Shown: piece by piece, positions 47,174-59,535 of the stretch
Position numbering within the stretch: position 1 is the stretch's first letter
Layout of the letters: each line of letters opens with the position of its first letter
Assembly: GCA_034769895.1 (NCBI GenBank)
Contig: CM068372.1
Coordinates: forward strand, 433,893,958-433,957,957
From: Magicicada septendecula
Taxonomy: Eukaryota; Arthropoda; Insecta; Hemiptera; Cicadidae
Direction: 5' to 3'
DNA: 64,000 bases
The notes under the pieces: model-generated
Told to the model about the DNA's origin: nothing
Database searches by the model: none
Seen by the model: only the letters and a program-made list of their open reading frames with translations
Position numbers and translations under genes: made by a program

Positions 47174-48651
47174 AAATTGCGCAACTCTGCTGAATTTAAA
47201 ATTGTGTAATTTACTTGGTAAAAAAAAATATTGTTTACAGAGTGTCACGTACAGAAAATTGCAACATAATTATGTAATTGTTGTTGTGTAAGTTTATAAG
47301 TCGTTAATGATAAAAAAAAAAGACAAACATAAATTTATTCACTCAGAAATAAAAAAAAAGATAAATGAGTAAAATTTTAATTATATAATAATAATATTAG
47401 TATCGCGAGTTTGGCGTATTAAGCAAGTCATAGCTGGTTAGTATTCAATTCCAAACCAGTCGGTTCATGTTAAATATGTGTTGAGGAATGTAAACTCTCC
47501 CTTTGTAAACACCCCTCTCATTCATAACCCCTCCTCCCTAAAGCAAACAAAACCACATTAGACAAGCTCTTTCCTGTTTTGTATTGTCCTGAATTACCAC
47601 CCTATGCAACTAGACGACACCCCAAAACAGCTGATTCTTTGTGCTGTTGTTAAAGCAATGAACTTTCCATATATGAAATTTCTCTCTACTAAAATAGTAT
47701 TATCGTTTTGTTTTGATTAATTATATATATGTCAATACTGAGAATTTAATTGTTGTGAAATAAGTTATGTTGATTAATTTAGATAAGATTGCATATGGAA
47801 GCTTAATATGAAATAAGATATAGATATGTGTGTTTAAACAAATTCAAGTTTATAAGTGTTTGAAATAAAATAAATAATAAGTACTTTAAATAAAAAGGTT
47901 TAATAATAGCTTGAATAAAAATAACGTGTAATAAAAGTGTAAAGTGTAGGAGTAAAATGAGTAAAGAGAAAATAATAATAAAAGTATATTTGAGTCGTGT
48001 AAACGCCCGGTCGTGGCGTTCTTCAAAATAATTCCCCCAGCTTGACAGTAATAGAGACAAACCCGTTCGTACAGGAAATATTGTAGTAAGCCTTCCCCTA
48101 TTGTTATAAATGGTAGCATCGCTAAACAATGAAAACCTCCCTAGTGTATAATACAATGTGTTCAGTGTTTGACCCCTCTTAGATTGTAACTGCTCATTGT
48201 TTAAATGTAAATAAAGATTCCCGCTTTGTGAAATGCCGCGTATCTCAGTAGAATAAGAAATTAGTGTTAAGATAGGATCTAAGGTCAAGTATGGGATTGG
48301 CTTTAGATTACCTTGGTAGTATTAAGAGATATAGGGATAAATACGTAACACAGTCACAATGGCGCCGCACTTAAAGAAAGTTCTTTACAAGGGATAAAGA
48401 AAGTGCAGAAAGCTAACCAATATAGTTAGAGTATGCAAGGTAATCAGTCGGGCCACTATATTGTGAAGTTACGGGAAACAAGAGTAACAAATAGATTAAT
48501 AGATAAGTAATATCTATTTATATGTAAATAATAGTAAGGTAGATGTTAAGAAACGAGAGAAAGGGAATTTCACGAAAGAAAAAATATAATTATGTTTATT
48601 AGATTTTCTATTATTCCACCCCCCCCGTTTTTCTAGTTAAGTGCAGGAGGA
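47174..48651 (+). repeat. Internal region 2 of the array
   Basis: About 1.48 kb, near-identical to internal region 1, ending in the same purine-rich tract. Confidence 0.7.
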
Positions 48652-49977
48652 TGTGACGATTTTAAATGTATCAAAAATCGCACAGATTAAAAGTTTTTAA
48701 TTTTAATAAGTAAGAGTATCATACACCCTTACCTATACCCAGATTCCTGAATCAACGTGAAACCTTCCAGTACCAACACGCCAAGAAAAGTATTAAGTAG
48801 TAAATAATAATAATAATAATTACTTAAATAATTAAGAAATGCGACTAGAGAAATAAAGAAATCCCTAAGTAATAATAAAATAAACATAAAGTATTTATCT
48901 TCTAATTAATGAATAAATAATAATAGAAAAAGTACGAACTATTTTCTTAGCGCGTAAATACGCACTAGCTTACTGAGCCTTCTCCCCTAAACCGTACGCG
49001 CATTCGGCCGTAGAACGTCGCAATGAGTAGACGTGAGTTTTGGTGTTGTACACATATACGTATGTGTATGTTCTCTAGAAGTATATCCAGCGTGAAATCT
49101 TGTTATTGTGAATAATGTAGTGTCTAGAGTTTGTGAGAAAATATATAAATAAAATAGAAAAAGGTAGCCAACACATCTCTTAAAAACAAAATCAAATGTA
49201 AGTGTAACATAGTTGACTACTAGACTGTAGAACTGCAAAGTGAGAACTATCACTGTAATTAAAATAAAGGAAATGTGAACTACAAGAATCTGCACTAAGA
49301 AAAGTGAAATTACAACATGTGGAACTTCAAGTAAACAACCTATCTTCGAGAGCTTCAAGTAAACTAAAAATCAACCCGATGTAGATGCACCAAGAACAAC
49401 GTACTCAAACCGTAGAAGACAACTGGAGATGTCCCAAGAATACAACAACAACCTCAGGTGATATCAAACCACAACTTTTGTAAATTTCCCCTTAATAAGA
49501 AGTAACAAAGAACTTTAAAGAACTTTCGCAATGTAATGAACAAATTATCAGATTTGTATATTTTGTAATTTTGTAAGAAGTAATAGTAACCGTAATGTAT
49601 ATATTGATAAATTAATAATTTTGAGAAAATTGAGACCCGGATCCGTGGTATTAAAACTAACAGTTATATGAATAAATCTTTGATATAACAAGAATAATAT
49701 AATTAAGATCTTTGAAGCAGTAAAAGCACTATTTACTAAAATAATTTTTTTTAAATCAGGAATAATGTTTGATTAATATTTCCATAGCAATAAAGAGATG
49801 TTTTAGCTAATACCTAGTGAGTGAATAAGTTTATGCAAACCTTGTCAGTTTCCTATATCATACTTGTTTTGTAATTTGTTAGTAAGAGTTTTACTAACAA
49901 CGGCAGCTGGTTTAGTTTACTGGTAAATAATTAAACTAGTTCCCGTTTTTTGTGTTGTCTTGCCAAGGGGCGGCACA
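48652..49977 (+). repeat. LTR 3 of the array
   Basis: About 1.33 kb with the same TG...CA ends, near-identical to LTRs 1 and 2. Confidence 0.75.
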
Positions 49978-51455
49978 AAATTGCGCAACTCTGCTGAATT
50001 TAAAATTGTGTAATTTACTTGGTAAAAAAAAATATTGTTTACAGAGTGTCACGTACAGAAAATTGCAACATAATTATGTAATTGTTGTTGTGTAAGTTTA
50101 TAAGTCGTTAATGATAAAAAAAAAAGACAAACATAAATTTATTCACTCAGAAATAAAAAAAAAGATAAATGAGTAAAATTTTAATTATATAATAATAATA
50201 TTAGTATCGCGAGTTTGGCGTATTAAGCAAGTCATAGCTGGTTAGTATTCAATTCCAAACCAGTCGGTTCATGTTAAATATGTGTTGAGGAATGTAAACT
50301 CTCCCTTTGTAAACACCCCTCTCATTCATAACCCCTCCTCCCTAAAGCAAACAAAACCACATTAGACAAGCTCTTTCCTGTTTTGTATTGTCCTGAATTA
50401 CCACCCTATGCAACTAGACGACACCCCAAAACAGCTGATTCTTTGTGCTGTTGTTAAAGCAATGAACTTTCCATATATGAAATTTCTCTCTACTAAAATA
50501 GTATTATCGTTTTGTTTTGATTAATTATATATATGTCAATACTGAGAATTTAATTGTTGTGAAATAAGTTATGTTGATTAATTTAGATAAGATTGCATAT
50601 GGAAGCTTAATATGAAATAAGATATAGATATGTGTGTTTAAACAAATTCAAGTTTATAAGTGTTTGAAATAAAATAAATAATAAGTACTTTAAATAAAAA
50701 GGTTTAATAATAGCTTGAATAAAAATAACGTGTAATAAAAGTGTAAAGTGTAGGAGTAAAATGAGTAAAGAGAAAATAATAATAAAAGTATATTTGAGTC
50801 GTGTAAACGCCCGGTCGTGGCGTTCTTCAAAATAATTCCCCCAGCTTGACAGTAATAGAGACAAACCCGTTCGTACAGGAAATATTGTAGTAAGCCTTCC
50901 CCTATTGTTATAAATGGTAGCATCGCTAAACAATGAAAACCTCCCTAGTGTATAATACAATGTGTTCAGTGTTTGACCCCTCTTAGATTGTAACTGCTCA
51001 TTGTTTAAATGTAAATAAAGATTCCCGCTTTGTGAAATTCCGCGTATCTCAGTAGAATAAGAAATTAGTGTTAAGATAGGATCTAAGGTCAAGTATGGGA
51101 TTGGCTTTAGATTACCTTGGTAGTATTAAGAGATATAGGGATAAATACGTAACACAGTCACAATGGCGCCGCACTTAAAGAAAGTTCTTTACAAGGGATA
51201 AAGAAAGTGCAGAAAGCTAACCCAATATAGTTAGAGTATGCAAGGTAATCAGTCGGGCCACTATATTGTGAAGTTACGGGAAACAAGAGTAACAAATAGA
51301 TTAATAGATAAGTAATATCTATTTATATGTAAATAATAGTAAGGTAGATGTTAAGAAACGAGAGAAAGGGAATTTTACGAAAGAAAAAATATAATTGTGT
51401 TTATTAGATTTTCTATTATTCCACCCCCCGTTTTTCATAGTTAAGTGCAGGAGGA
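49978..51455 (+). repeat. Internal region 3 of the array
   Basis: About 1.48 kb, near-identical to the other two. The few differences I noticed among units are more frequent toward this right end. Confidence 0.7.
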
Positions 51456-52775
51456 TGTGACGATTTTAAATGTATCAAAAATCGCACAGATTAAAAGTTT
51501 TTAATTTTAATAAGTAAGAGTATCATACACCCTTACCTATACCCAGATTCCTGAATCAACGTGACCTTCCAGTACCAACACGCCAAGAAAAGTATTAAGT
51601 AGTAAATAATAATAATAATTACTTAAATAATTAAGAAATGCGACTAGAGAAATAAAGAAATCCCTAAGTAATAATAAAATAAACATAAAGTATTTATCTT
51701 CTAATTAATGAATAAATAATAATAGAAAAAGTACGAACTATTTTCTTAGCGCGTAAATACGCACTAGCTTACTGAGCCTTCTCCCCTAAACCGTACGCGC
51801 ATTCGGCCGTAGAACGTCGCAATGAGTAGACGTGAGTTTTGGTGTTGTACACATATACGATGTGTATGTTCTCTAGAAGTATATCCAGCGTGAAATCTTG
51901 TTATTGTGAATAATGTAGTGTCTAGAGTTTGTGAGAAAATATATAAATAAAATAGAAAAAGGTAGCCAACACATCTCTTAAAAACAAAATCAAATGTAAG
52001 TGTAACATAGTTAACTACTAGACTGTAGAACTGCAAAGTGAGAACTATCACTGTAATTAAAATAAAGAAAATGTGAACTACAAGAATCTGCACTAAGAAA
52101 AGTGAAATTACAACATGTGGAACTTCAAGTAAACAACCTATCTTCGAGAGCTTCAAGTAAACTAAAAATCAACCCGATGTAGATGCACCAAGAACAACGT
52201 ACTCAAACCGTAGAAGACAACTGGAGATGTCCCAAGAATACAACAACAACCTCAGGTGATATCAAACCACAACTTTTGTAAATTTCCCCTTAATAAGAAG
52301 TAACAAAGAACTTTAAAGAACTTTCGCAATGTAATGAACAAATTATCAGATTTGTATATTTTGTAATTTTGTAAGAAGTAATAGTAACCGTAATGTATAT
52401 ATTGATAAATTAATAATTTTGAGAAAATTGAGACCCGGATCCGTGGTATTAAAACTAACAGTTATATGAATAAATCTTTGATATAACAAGAATAATATAA
52501 TTAAGATCTTTGAAGCAGTAAAAGCACTATTTACTAAAATAATTTTTTTTAAATCAGGAATAATGTTTGATTAATATTTCCATAGCAATAAAAAGATGTT
52601 TTAGCTAATACCTAGTGAGTGAATAAGTTTATGCAAACCTTGTCAGTTTCCTATATCATACTTGTTTTGTAATTTGTTAGTAAGAGTTTTACTAACAACG
52701 GCAGCTGGTTTAGTTTACTGGTAAATAATTAAACTAGTTCCCGATTTTTGTGTTGTCTTGCCAAGGGGCGGCACA
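51456..52775 (+). repeat. LTR 4 of the array
   Basis: About 1.32 kb, ending CGGCACA directly before the right ATCT duplication. It seems slightly more diverged than LTRs 1-3. Confidence 0.75.
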
Positions 52776-52779
52776 ATCT

Positions 52780-55467
52780 GAGCATTGCATTCAAGTTCAT
52801 GCCGAAACCAATTCCATGTACAGCTTACTGTGAAGATATGCAATCAATTTTCATTACATGTTTAAATCATAATTTCTTAGTTAATATATCTGTGCATCAT
52901 TCTTTCGTAGTATAACAATATTGTCAATGTTTGCCGTCTTTATTTAAAAGTGGCATGTTGTGTTTGTTAGACTTTAAACTAATAGAAAATATATATACAT
53001 TAAAAATGAAATTTGTTTAAACTAACAAACACGAAATATTTAAAACAAAGACATACTTTCAATTAATGCGAATGGATATTATACAATATTTGCTTTTGTA
53101 CGTCGTGTAATAAGGGAGTGTGAGTAAACGAGTTAATTTCTTAATAAGCAGTCACCGGCTTGAAACAGTTGCTAATAACATCTGGTATTACCGATACAGT
53201 CAGAAATATAAAACTAAGGTTATGGTATGTTGTAATGTTTCTGGTTGTAGAGAATGAAGTTACACTGTGTGATTTAGATATGACTAACGGAAGCTGGTTT
53301 TTGCATTTCATTTCCTGTGTACTTTGTACTGTATTAGACTGAACTCCAAGTCTCTGATGGAGGGGATAAAGTATGCGTGATTGTGTTGTGTGTGTGTGTC
53401 TGTGTTGGTACTGTTTGATTGTCAAGGCCAATTATTCATCTGCCCTGTTCACAGTGCAAACTGGCATCCATCACAAAGGCAGACTACCAGTTGTAATATT
53501 ACTGCAGTCCGCTTTTTACCGTTATGGTAGTAAGTGCGTTTAAAGACTACGTATTATTGGCATTGTGTTTACAACTTAGTCATTTTTAAGTAATTGTGTT
53601 ATAGTAACATTAGAAATACGAATTTGTGAACTATCCTGTAGTATTAATGTACTTTTAGTTACTTTCTGTTAGTGAGTGAATTATCCTGTTATTTGTTTAT
53701 TTGCAACTGTCTGTTAACAATGTCTCTTCAAAGATCGTCGGAACAAAGAAAAAATGTTTCGTTGTTCATAGTGAAGGTCGCGAAATAATTAGTAATTTAA
53801 TTGAAAAATTATAAATGAAATAGATTAGGAGTTAGCTCGCCCTCTTTAAAATGCAAGTCTTCTATTGCATTTCGAAATGATAATCTATGTGAAATTAACA
53901 TTAGATTTTAATACTAGTGATATTTAACAGTGCCTATTCTTGTACAACACATAGCGTTACAGTTATCTGTTAATGCACAATGAGAGGAAAGTGAGCGTTG
54001 AATGAGTTTTGACAATACATGTGAATCGGGATTTCTCAGTAATCGCTGATTGTTTAACGCAACTGCGCGACCGTGTGTCTACGCTCTCTCTCTGCCCGCG
54101 TTCCTCTCAGAGACTTAGAGTTCAGTCTAATGCAGTATATAACGCACTGTAAACTGTTAAACTAACCAGACAGGGAAGTGGTATGGAACTAAAGTGATGG
54201 ACGTTGATGATCATGTAAATATTGCCCTGGGAAGCTTTCATGATCGAAATGTTTGAGTCACTGCATCTGCGCTGACCTATCTTTGCCCTCCCTCAGTTAG
54301 TTAGTAGAGAAGTTTGCAAACATACTTTATTTACACGTGACCTAGCAGAGAGGAATGCAAGACGTTTTCAAAGGTAACGTCAAAGGCACTAGGGTAACAA
54401 GCTGTCACATATATAGCAATAGAGCGTGTAATGTTACCGTAACGCGCGTCACAAGGGAAATAACTGATACCCATAACTCATGCCGCACTCGTACATTGTA
54501 CTGGCAAGCTAATACACAATGATTAGACACAACAATTTTGATCCGTTAAGTATTGCTGCGTACATGAAAAGTTACATTTCTGTGTTTTTTTCTTGACAAA
54601 ATATTACAAACTAACTGACTAACTAAAATAACTAACTGAAATAATTTCAAGACATGTTATACAAGTAGAATGAATCTAAAATAATTTAAAGTAGTGTTAG
54701 TTTTTCATGATTTTGAGTGATTTATTATGTTTTCTTTTTTCATATAACAAAATATAATAATTTGTATACGACACATATGTCTTACTGAACGACTTATGTA
54801 TTGTGTAGGTATAATTTATAGATTTTAAAAATGTTTATTTGTTTAAACCAGAACTAGAAATTTTGAGCTTGGACTTAGACCTATATCGTCAAGTGTATTA
54901 CCACAATCAGTGAAGAAAAAACTAAATTTTGTAATTACTCAATAAGAGAGAATACTTTTTTGCGAGGACATATTTCTTACAGTATTTTTTCGTAACACTG
55001 AAACAGGCCTTTTGAGGCCAGTTCATTTAAATTTCGTCTGAAAAATTATTAAATTGTACGTTTGACAAAATTTTGTCTGAATTCCTATGTTTCAACTTTA
55101 AAGTCATGAACTTTTTATTAATAGAAATTTTTAATCTCAAGTTTCTCTATAACGTTAACTTAGCTCAATGAAATCTTCAATTATTAATTGTAATAAACTG
55201 ATCCCTCTCTCAGGAGCGGTGACATGGACCCGCAGAGCCTGCAATTGGAGTGGAAAGGGAGCACCGTCTTCAGGGACGCAAATGATATGGTAAAGAATAA
55301 GGAAAAGAAAGGATAGGAAATGAATGATTTCTTTTCAACAAGTAAATCATGAAGTATAAATAATTGACAGATTTTTAAATGCGGCTTTGCTGGATATTCC
55401 ATTATATGAGATTGTGCCGGATAGTATTAACTTAAAAGGGTTAATGTCAGATATGCGGGGGAGTAAT

Positions 55468-55469
<2 letters not shown>
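52780..55469. other. No gene recognised
   Basis: Unique AT-rich sequence with a GC-richer patch at about 54050-54140 that includes a tatataa string (near 54135). Frames at 53141-53431 are unrecognised. Confidence 0.4.

Positions 55470-55519
<50 letters not shown>
55470..55519. repeat. (CA)n microsatellite
   Basis: About 50 bp of AC dinucleotides. Confidence 0.95.
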
Positions 55520-55522
<3 letters not shown>

Positions 55523-55710
55523 ATAAACTGAGGATACGTGCGTGTATGGAGAGACACAGAGTGGTGAGCATTAAGAAATTTATTCTTATTTGTGTATACT
55601 ACATTATATTGAATAGGCATCTTTTATTGGAAACCCACCAAGAAGCTATTCTACAAAAATAGTAAATAGCCTTATTTTGTATTATTAATTCCGAAATCAC
55701 TCTGATTTTC

Positions 55711-55934
<224 letters not shown>

Positions 55935-55935
55935 T

Positions 55936-58052
55936 ACTTCGTCTATGTGTTTTGTGAGTAGTATTTGAAAGGCTTTTTCAGTTTTAATTTATGTTTACGA
56001 GTTTTTAATAATTAGCGTAAAGGTTAGGTTAGGTTCATATAATTATTACTCTGATCATGTTCCTATCATTTAAATAACAGAATATGGTGTACGCATTATA
56101 TATTATGGTAAATGCATGATATATGGTAAGAAGTAAAAATCATTTAATATAAAAGATTTAATACAGTCCATATTTAGATTGAATATAACTAGCAGTATTT
56201 TTAAAACTTTACGGTAAAATATGTTTCTTATTTTATTTTACCTTATCCTTCAGGCTTTTTACACATATTGCTTGTTGCGCGACCATGGTCCTGTGACCTA
56301 CTAGTACTTATGTTCACCTCCTCCAGTTCCATACGACATTGCTTGTGATGCAAACTGAACTCAACCTTTTCGAAGTAAAATGTCTATACACAGACTATAA
56401 TAATAATAAGACCCACAGTGATTTTCGACTGCAATTGCATAGGCAATTTCCTTTTCTCTACCTTTTCATGCTTTATGATAAAGATATTGAAATATAAAGA
56501 AGTGCCTAAATTGTTTCCCTAAATTAATTCAGTAGTAAATTTGTATTATAAAAATGCACTTGAATAAGGTAGTAATTATGTATAGTATTATTATTTGTTT
56601 GGTTGGTTTTAATTTGTAGTTTACTAGCAATTGAATATTCACTGGTTATTGTTAAAGGATGTTTAAAGTTAACTGAACCTGGTGTGTTTATTGCACAGAC
56701 ATCCTAATTACATGTAGAATACAAAACTCTTTTGTAAATGAATATTTATTCTACTGACTCATACAAAAACAAAAAAATTAGTACGTAATAAATTAAATCT
56801 TTGTATAACGTGATTATTGTAATTGTATAGGCCTATGTTTTTAGATGTTTTCCCAAACACTAATTTTACATTTAAATGGAATGCACTTTACCGACATGAA
56901 TTAAAATAAAAATGTGTTTTAACAGTCAACTGATACTCAAGACGGCAAACAAGTGGCACTGATTTGTAGGGGATTCTTGAATACAAACGTAAATATAAAA
57001 ATATTTCAAGATGAATACGTTCTTTTATAATATACAGATATTAAATTACTTAGAGTTTTTAGAGTAAAAATATGTCCCTGTAAAAATAATTTTAATTTTC
57101 ATGGACAGTTATTATCCCCAATGTTTAATGTAGTTTCTCAGATGTTTCTTATAATTTAATGTGCCTCTGCCACTTCAGCACTAAACTAAAGAATTTTGTA
57201 AACTCTAGTAATTATGTATAAGTCTTTACAAAAATAAATGGCTTAAATTATTATAAATGTTATTAACAATGTTAAAATTTAAAGAATATTATGAAATTGC
57301 TCCTTAAAATAAATCTATGTTGTACGCGAATGAGAGAATGGCAGAAATGAGTGAAATAAATTTTGTCCTGTGACTGAGATCGTGGTACAAAGACACATGC
57401 GTCTTTATGGAGGACAAAATGTTTGTTTGGATGTGAATCTGGGAGGGATTTAATTTCCACTCGTCAGTTGAAGCACAACAAATGACAGCTGCGGTGACGC
57501 GCAGCACGATTTTCGTTTACTGAGGCAAACGTTGTTTGTGTTTCATTTGTCTTTAGATTTACAGAAATATATTTAATTAGGGAGTGCGAGTTTCAAACCT
57601 GCCGCAAAGCTTGGTGCTGTCTAATTAAATGTATGTGTTAGCTACCAAAGAGTACTTTAATTAAGATTTAAAAATTACGGAAATTATAGTTGGACACAGA
57701 GTTAGAAAAGAATTGCGACGTCAACACGAAAGGATTTTACACTTAAATTTGGACAACAATGTCAATACTATTGCTTGGACATTGTTTAGAATTGTTTGTG
57801 ACGAGACCTGAAAATAACCAATAACATTTATTGTTGCATCATATTACGCTGTAGTGTAGGCCTAATAGAAGTCTGCTTATGGCGGAAATACGAAGTTTTA
57901 CAAATCACTTGGGTAACGTTACATACATACAATTTACAGCCTTTGCATTTGTGGGAAGTTAGTCAGAAGTGAGCATAAAGCCACGACACTTTCTCGTCGC
58001 TACAAATTTAATATTTATATGTGACGTATTTCCTGAACATAATTGAAATAAG
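55936..58052. other. No gene recognised
   Basis: AT-rich. A short run aggttaggttaggtt at 56021-56035 resembles the insect telomere unit TTAGG but is too short to mean much. Frames at 57272-57507 are unrecognised. Confidence 0.4.
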
Positions 58053-58082
58053 CTCTAATCCCACGACGTGGTGGGATTAGAG
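58053..58082. repeat. Perfect 12-bp stem hairpin
   Basis: ctctaatcccac and gtgggattagag are exact inverted copies around a 6-base loop (gacgtg). The stem is unusually GC-rich for its surroundings. Confidence 0.85.
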
Positions 58083-58654
58083 ATATTTCGATACACGAAC
58101 ACGCGCCCACATAAATGTAACGTCGCAATACGCGCGCGCGTTCACACACACATAATATATACACATTTGTCTGTTTTAAATACAAGTAAATTAAATCTGA
58201 TAATGGATATAATAAGACCATATGATGATAAGAAGAATATGTGAAGAAAGTGTAAAGTCGCATGTCAGGAAATCGTAAAATAGTCATACGCAGCTTTGTA
58301 AAAATTGTTAGTTGTAAGTATCTGAAAGGCGTTAAAGTGACTATAAGTATATACAATACTCTGGTAACAATAACCTTTATGCATAGTGCATACCTGTAAA
58401 AGTGGTCTGTCTTTTTCAGAGATAATTAAAAATGTAGCAATAATGAGAATTACGCTTAAAATACAAGTAGTTTGAGCTGGAACTTACAATAAAATGTACG
58501 TATATTGAAGTTCAAAATTATGACACCACATATTTTTGAGGTGTAGTAACTATAATTACGAATTTTGTTGTAAGGAGGTGGTTTGTGGGCAAAATATCGG
58601 TCACTAATGTTTCTTTGCGCGTGTGTGAGTCAATCCACAACTGTCTTCTTCAGA

Positions 58655-58862
58655 GACCGTGGCAGGCTCGAACCAATCAATGACTACCATATTCACTCCC
58701 AACTGACCGAATTAAAGCATTCGGAACATCCAGTGTCATTACGACACCGTAACGATATCTTCCTGATCCATTTTCAACGATTTCACGATTTTCCCTTTTT
58801 AGAGATGTTCACCACTATATTCACTGCATCAAAACTTGAACAACCTTTTCTGAAGCTGTGAA
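58655..58862 (-). pseudogene. LINE reverse transcriptase fragment
   Basis: The minus-strand reading gives SFRKGCSSFDAVNIVVNISK, then after a frame change GRYRYGVVMTLDVPNA, then in another frame FNSVSWE. This matches the conserved blocks GFRxGRSTxDAI...VV and (L)VTLDVxNAFNSxxW of R1/Jockey-type LINE reverse transcriptases. The second block includes the first catalytic aspartate. It is a short dead fragment. A GT microsatellite lies about 80 bp beyond its upstream end. Confidence 0.75.
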
Positions 58863-58938
58863 TATTGGAAATGACTATTGTCTGTGACTTTCTTCGATAT
58901 GTTGTATTCAACGCAATCTAAGACCTCACCACTGATGT

Positions 58939-59049
<111 letters not shown>

Positions 59050-59535
59050 TGGAGGGGAAGGCAGAGGGAGACAAAGAGTCAGAATCTGAATAAATCAATG
59101 CCAACTGGAAAGAAATTACAAGTTATATACTTTCTATATTAATCGAAAGCACCTTACATCATTGTTTGTATTTTGTTAGGGATTGTGTACCTAAATTAGA
59201 AACAAAGTACAGAGTCAGTTGCGATTTATCATTACAGAAAGTACTCAGTGCATAGTGTTAACGCTGTGCCTAACATTGGGTCTAATGAAATTTGTCGAAT
59301 TAGTGACTTTCATGTCGCTTTACTGCTTTCTTTACTGGCTTAACATAAACTGTTTTATTACAAATGGTTTTCTGATACAGGTATTACATCCAACCTGTAA
59401 CTGTCCTTCTATCATTAATAATCAACTTTAATAAACTGAAGATACCTACGGCGTAAGCGTGTTTGCATCCTCTTAGAATTTATTGCCGTTACAATAAAAT
59501 TATCACTAATCTTAATAATGCTGTTAGGTTAGAAA
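59050..59535. other. No gene recognised
   Basis: A 70-codon frame at 59219-59431 is hydrophobic but unrecognised. Confidence 0.4.

Larger units (their letters stand above)
43048..52775 (+). mobile_element. Tandem LTR element array (four LTRs, three internal regions)
   Basis: Layout LTR-internal-LTR-internal-LTR-internal-LTR with a period of about 2.80 kb. The LTR starts TGTGACG and ends CGGCACA. ATCT flanks the whole array once on each side (43044-43047 and 52776-52779), a 4-bp target duplication. Each internal region ends in a purine-rich tract directly before the next LTR, which gives plus orientation. The internal region (about 1.48 kb) has no recognisable gag or pol, so this is a non-autonomous, large-LTR type. 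Units look nearly identical by eye, so the array is young. Family probably Gypsy-like from the 4-bp duplication, but unproven. Confidence 0.8.

Noticed and set aside
56021-56035. TTAGG telomere-like repeat
   Set aside because: Only about three units, common by chance in insect DNA.
58015-58356. 113-codon minus-strand frame
   Set aside because: No recognisable domain, and it runs through the hairpin and CG/CA-rich simple sequence.
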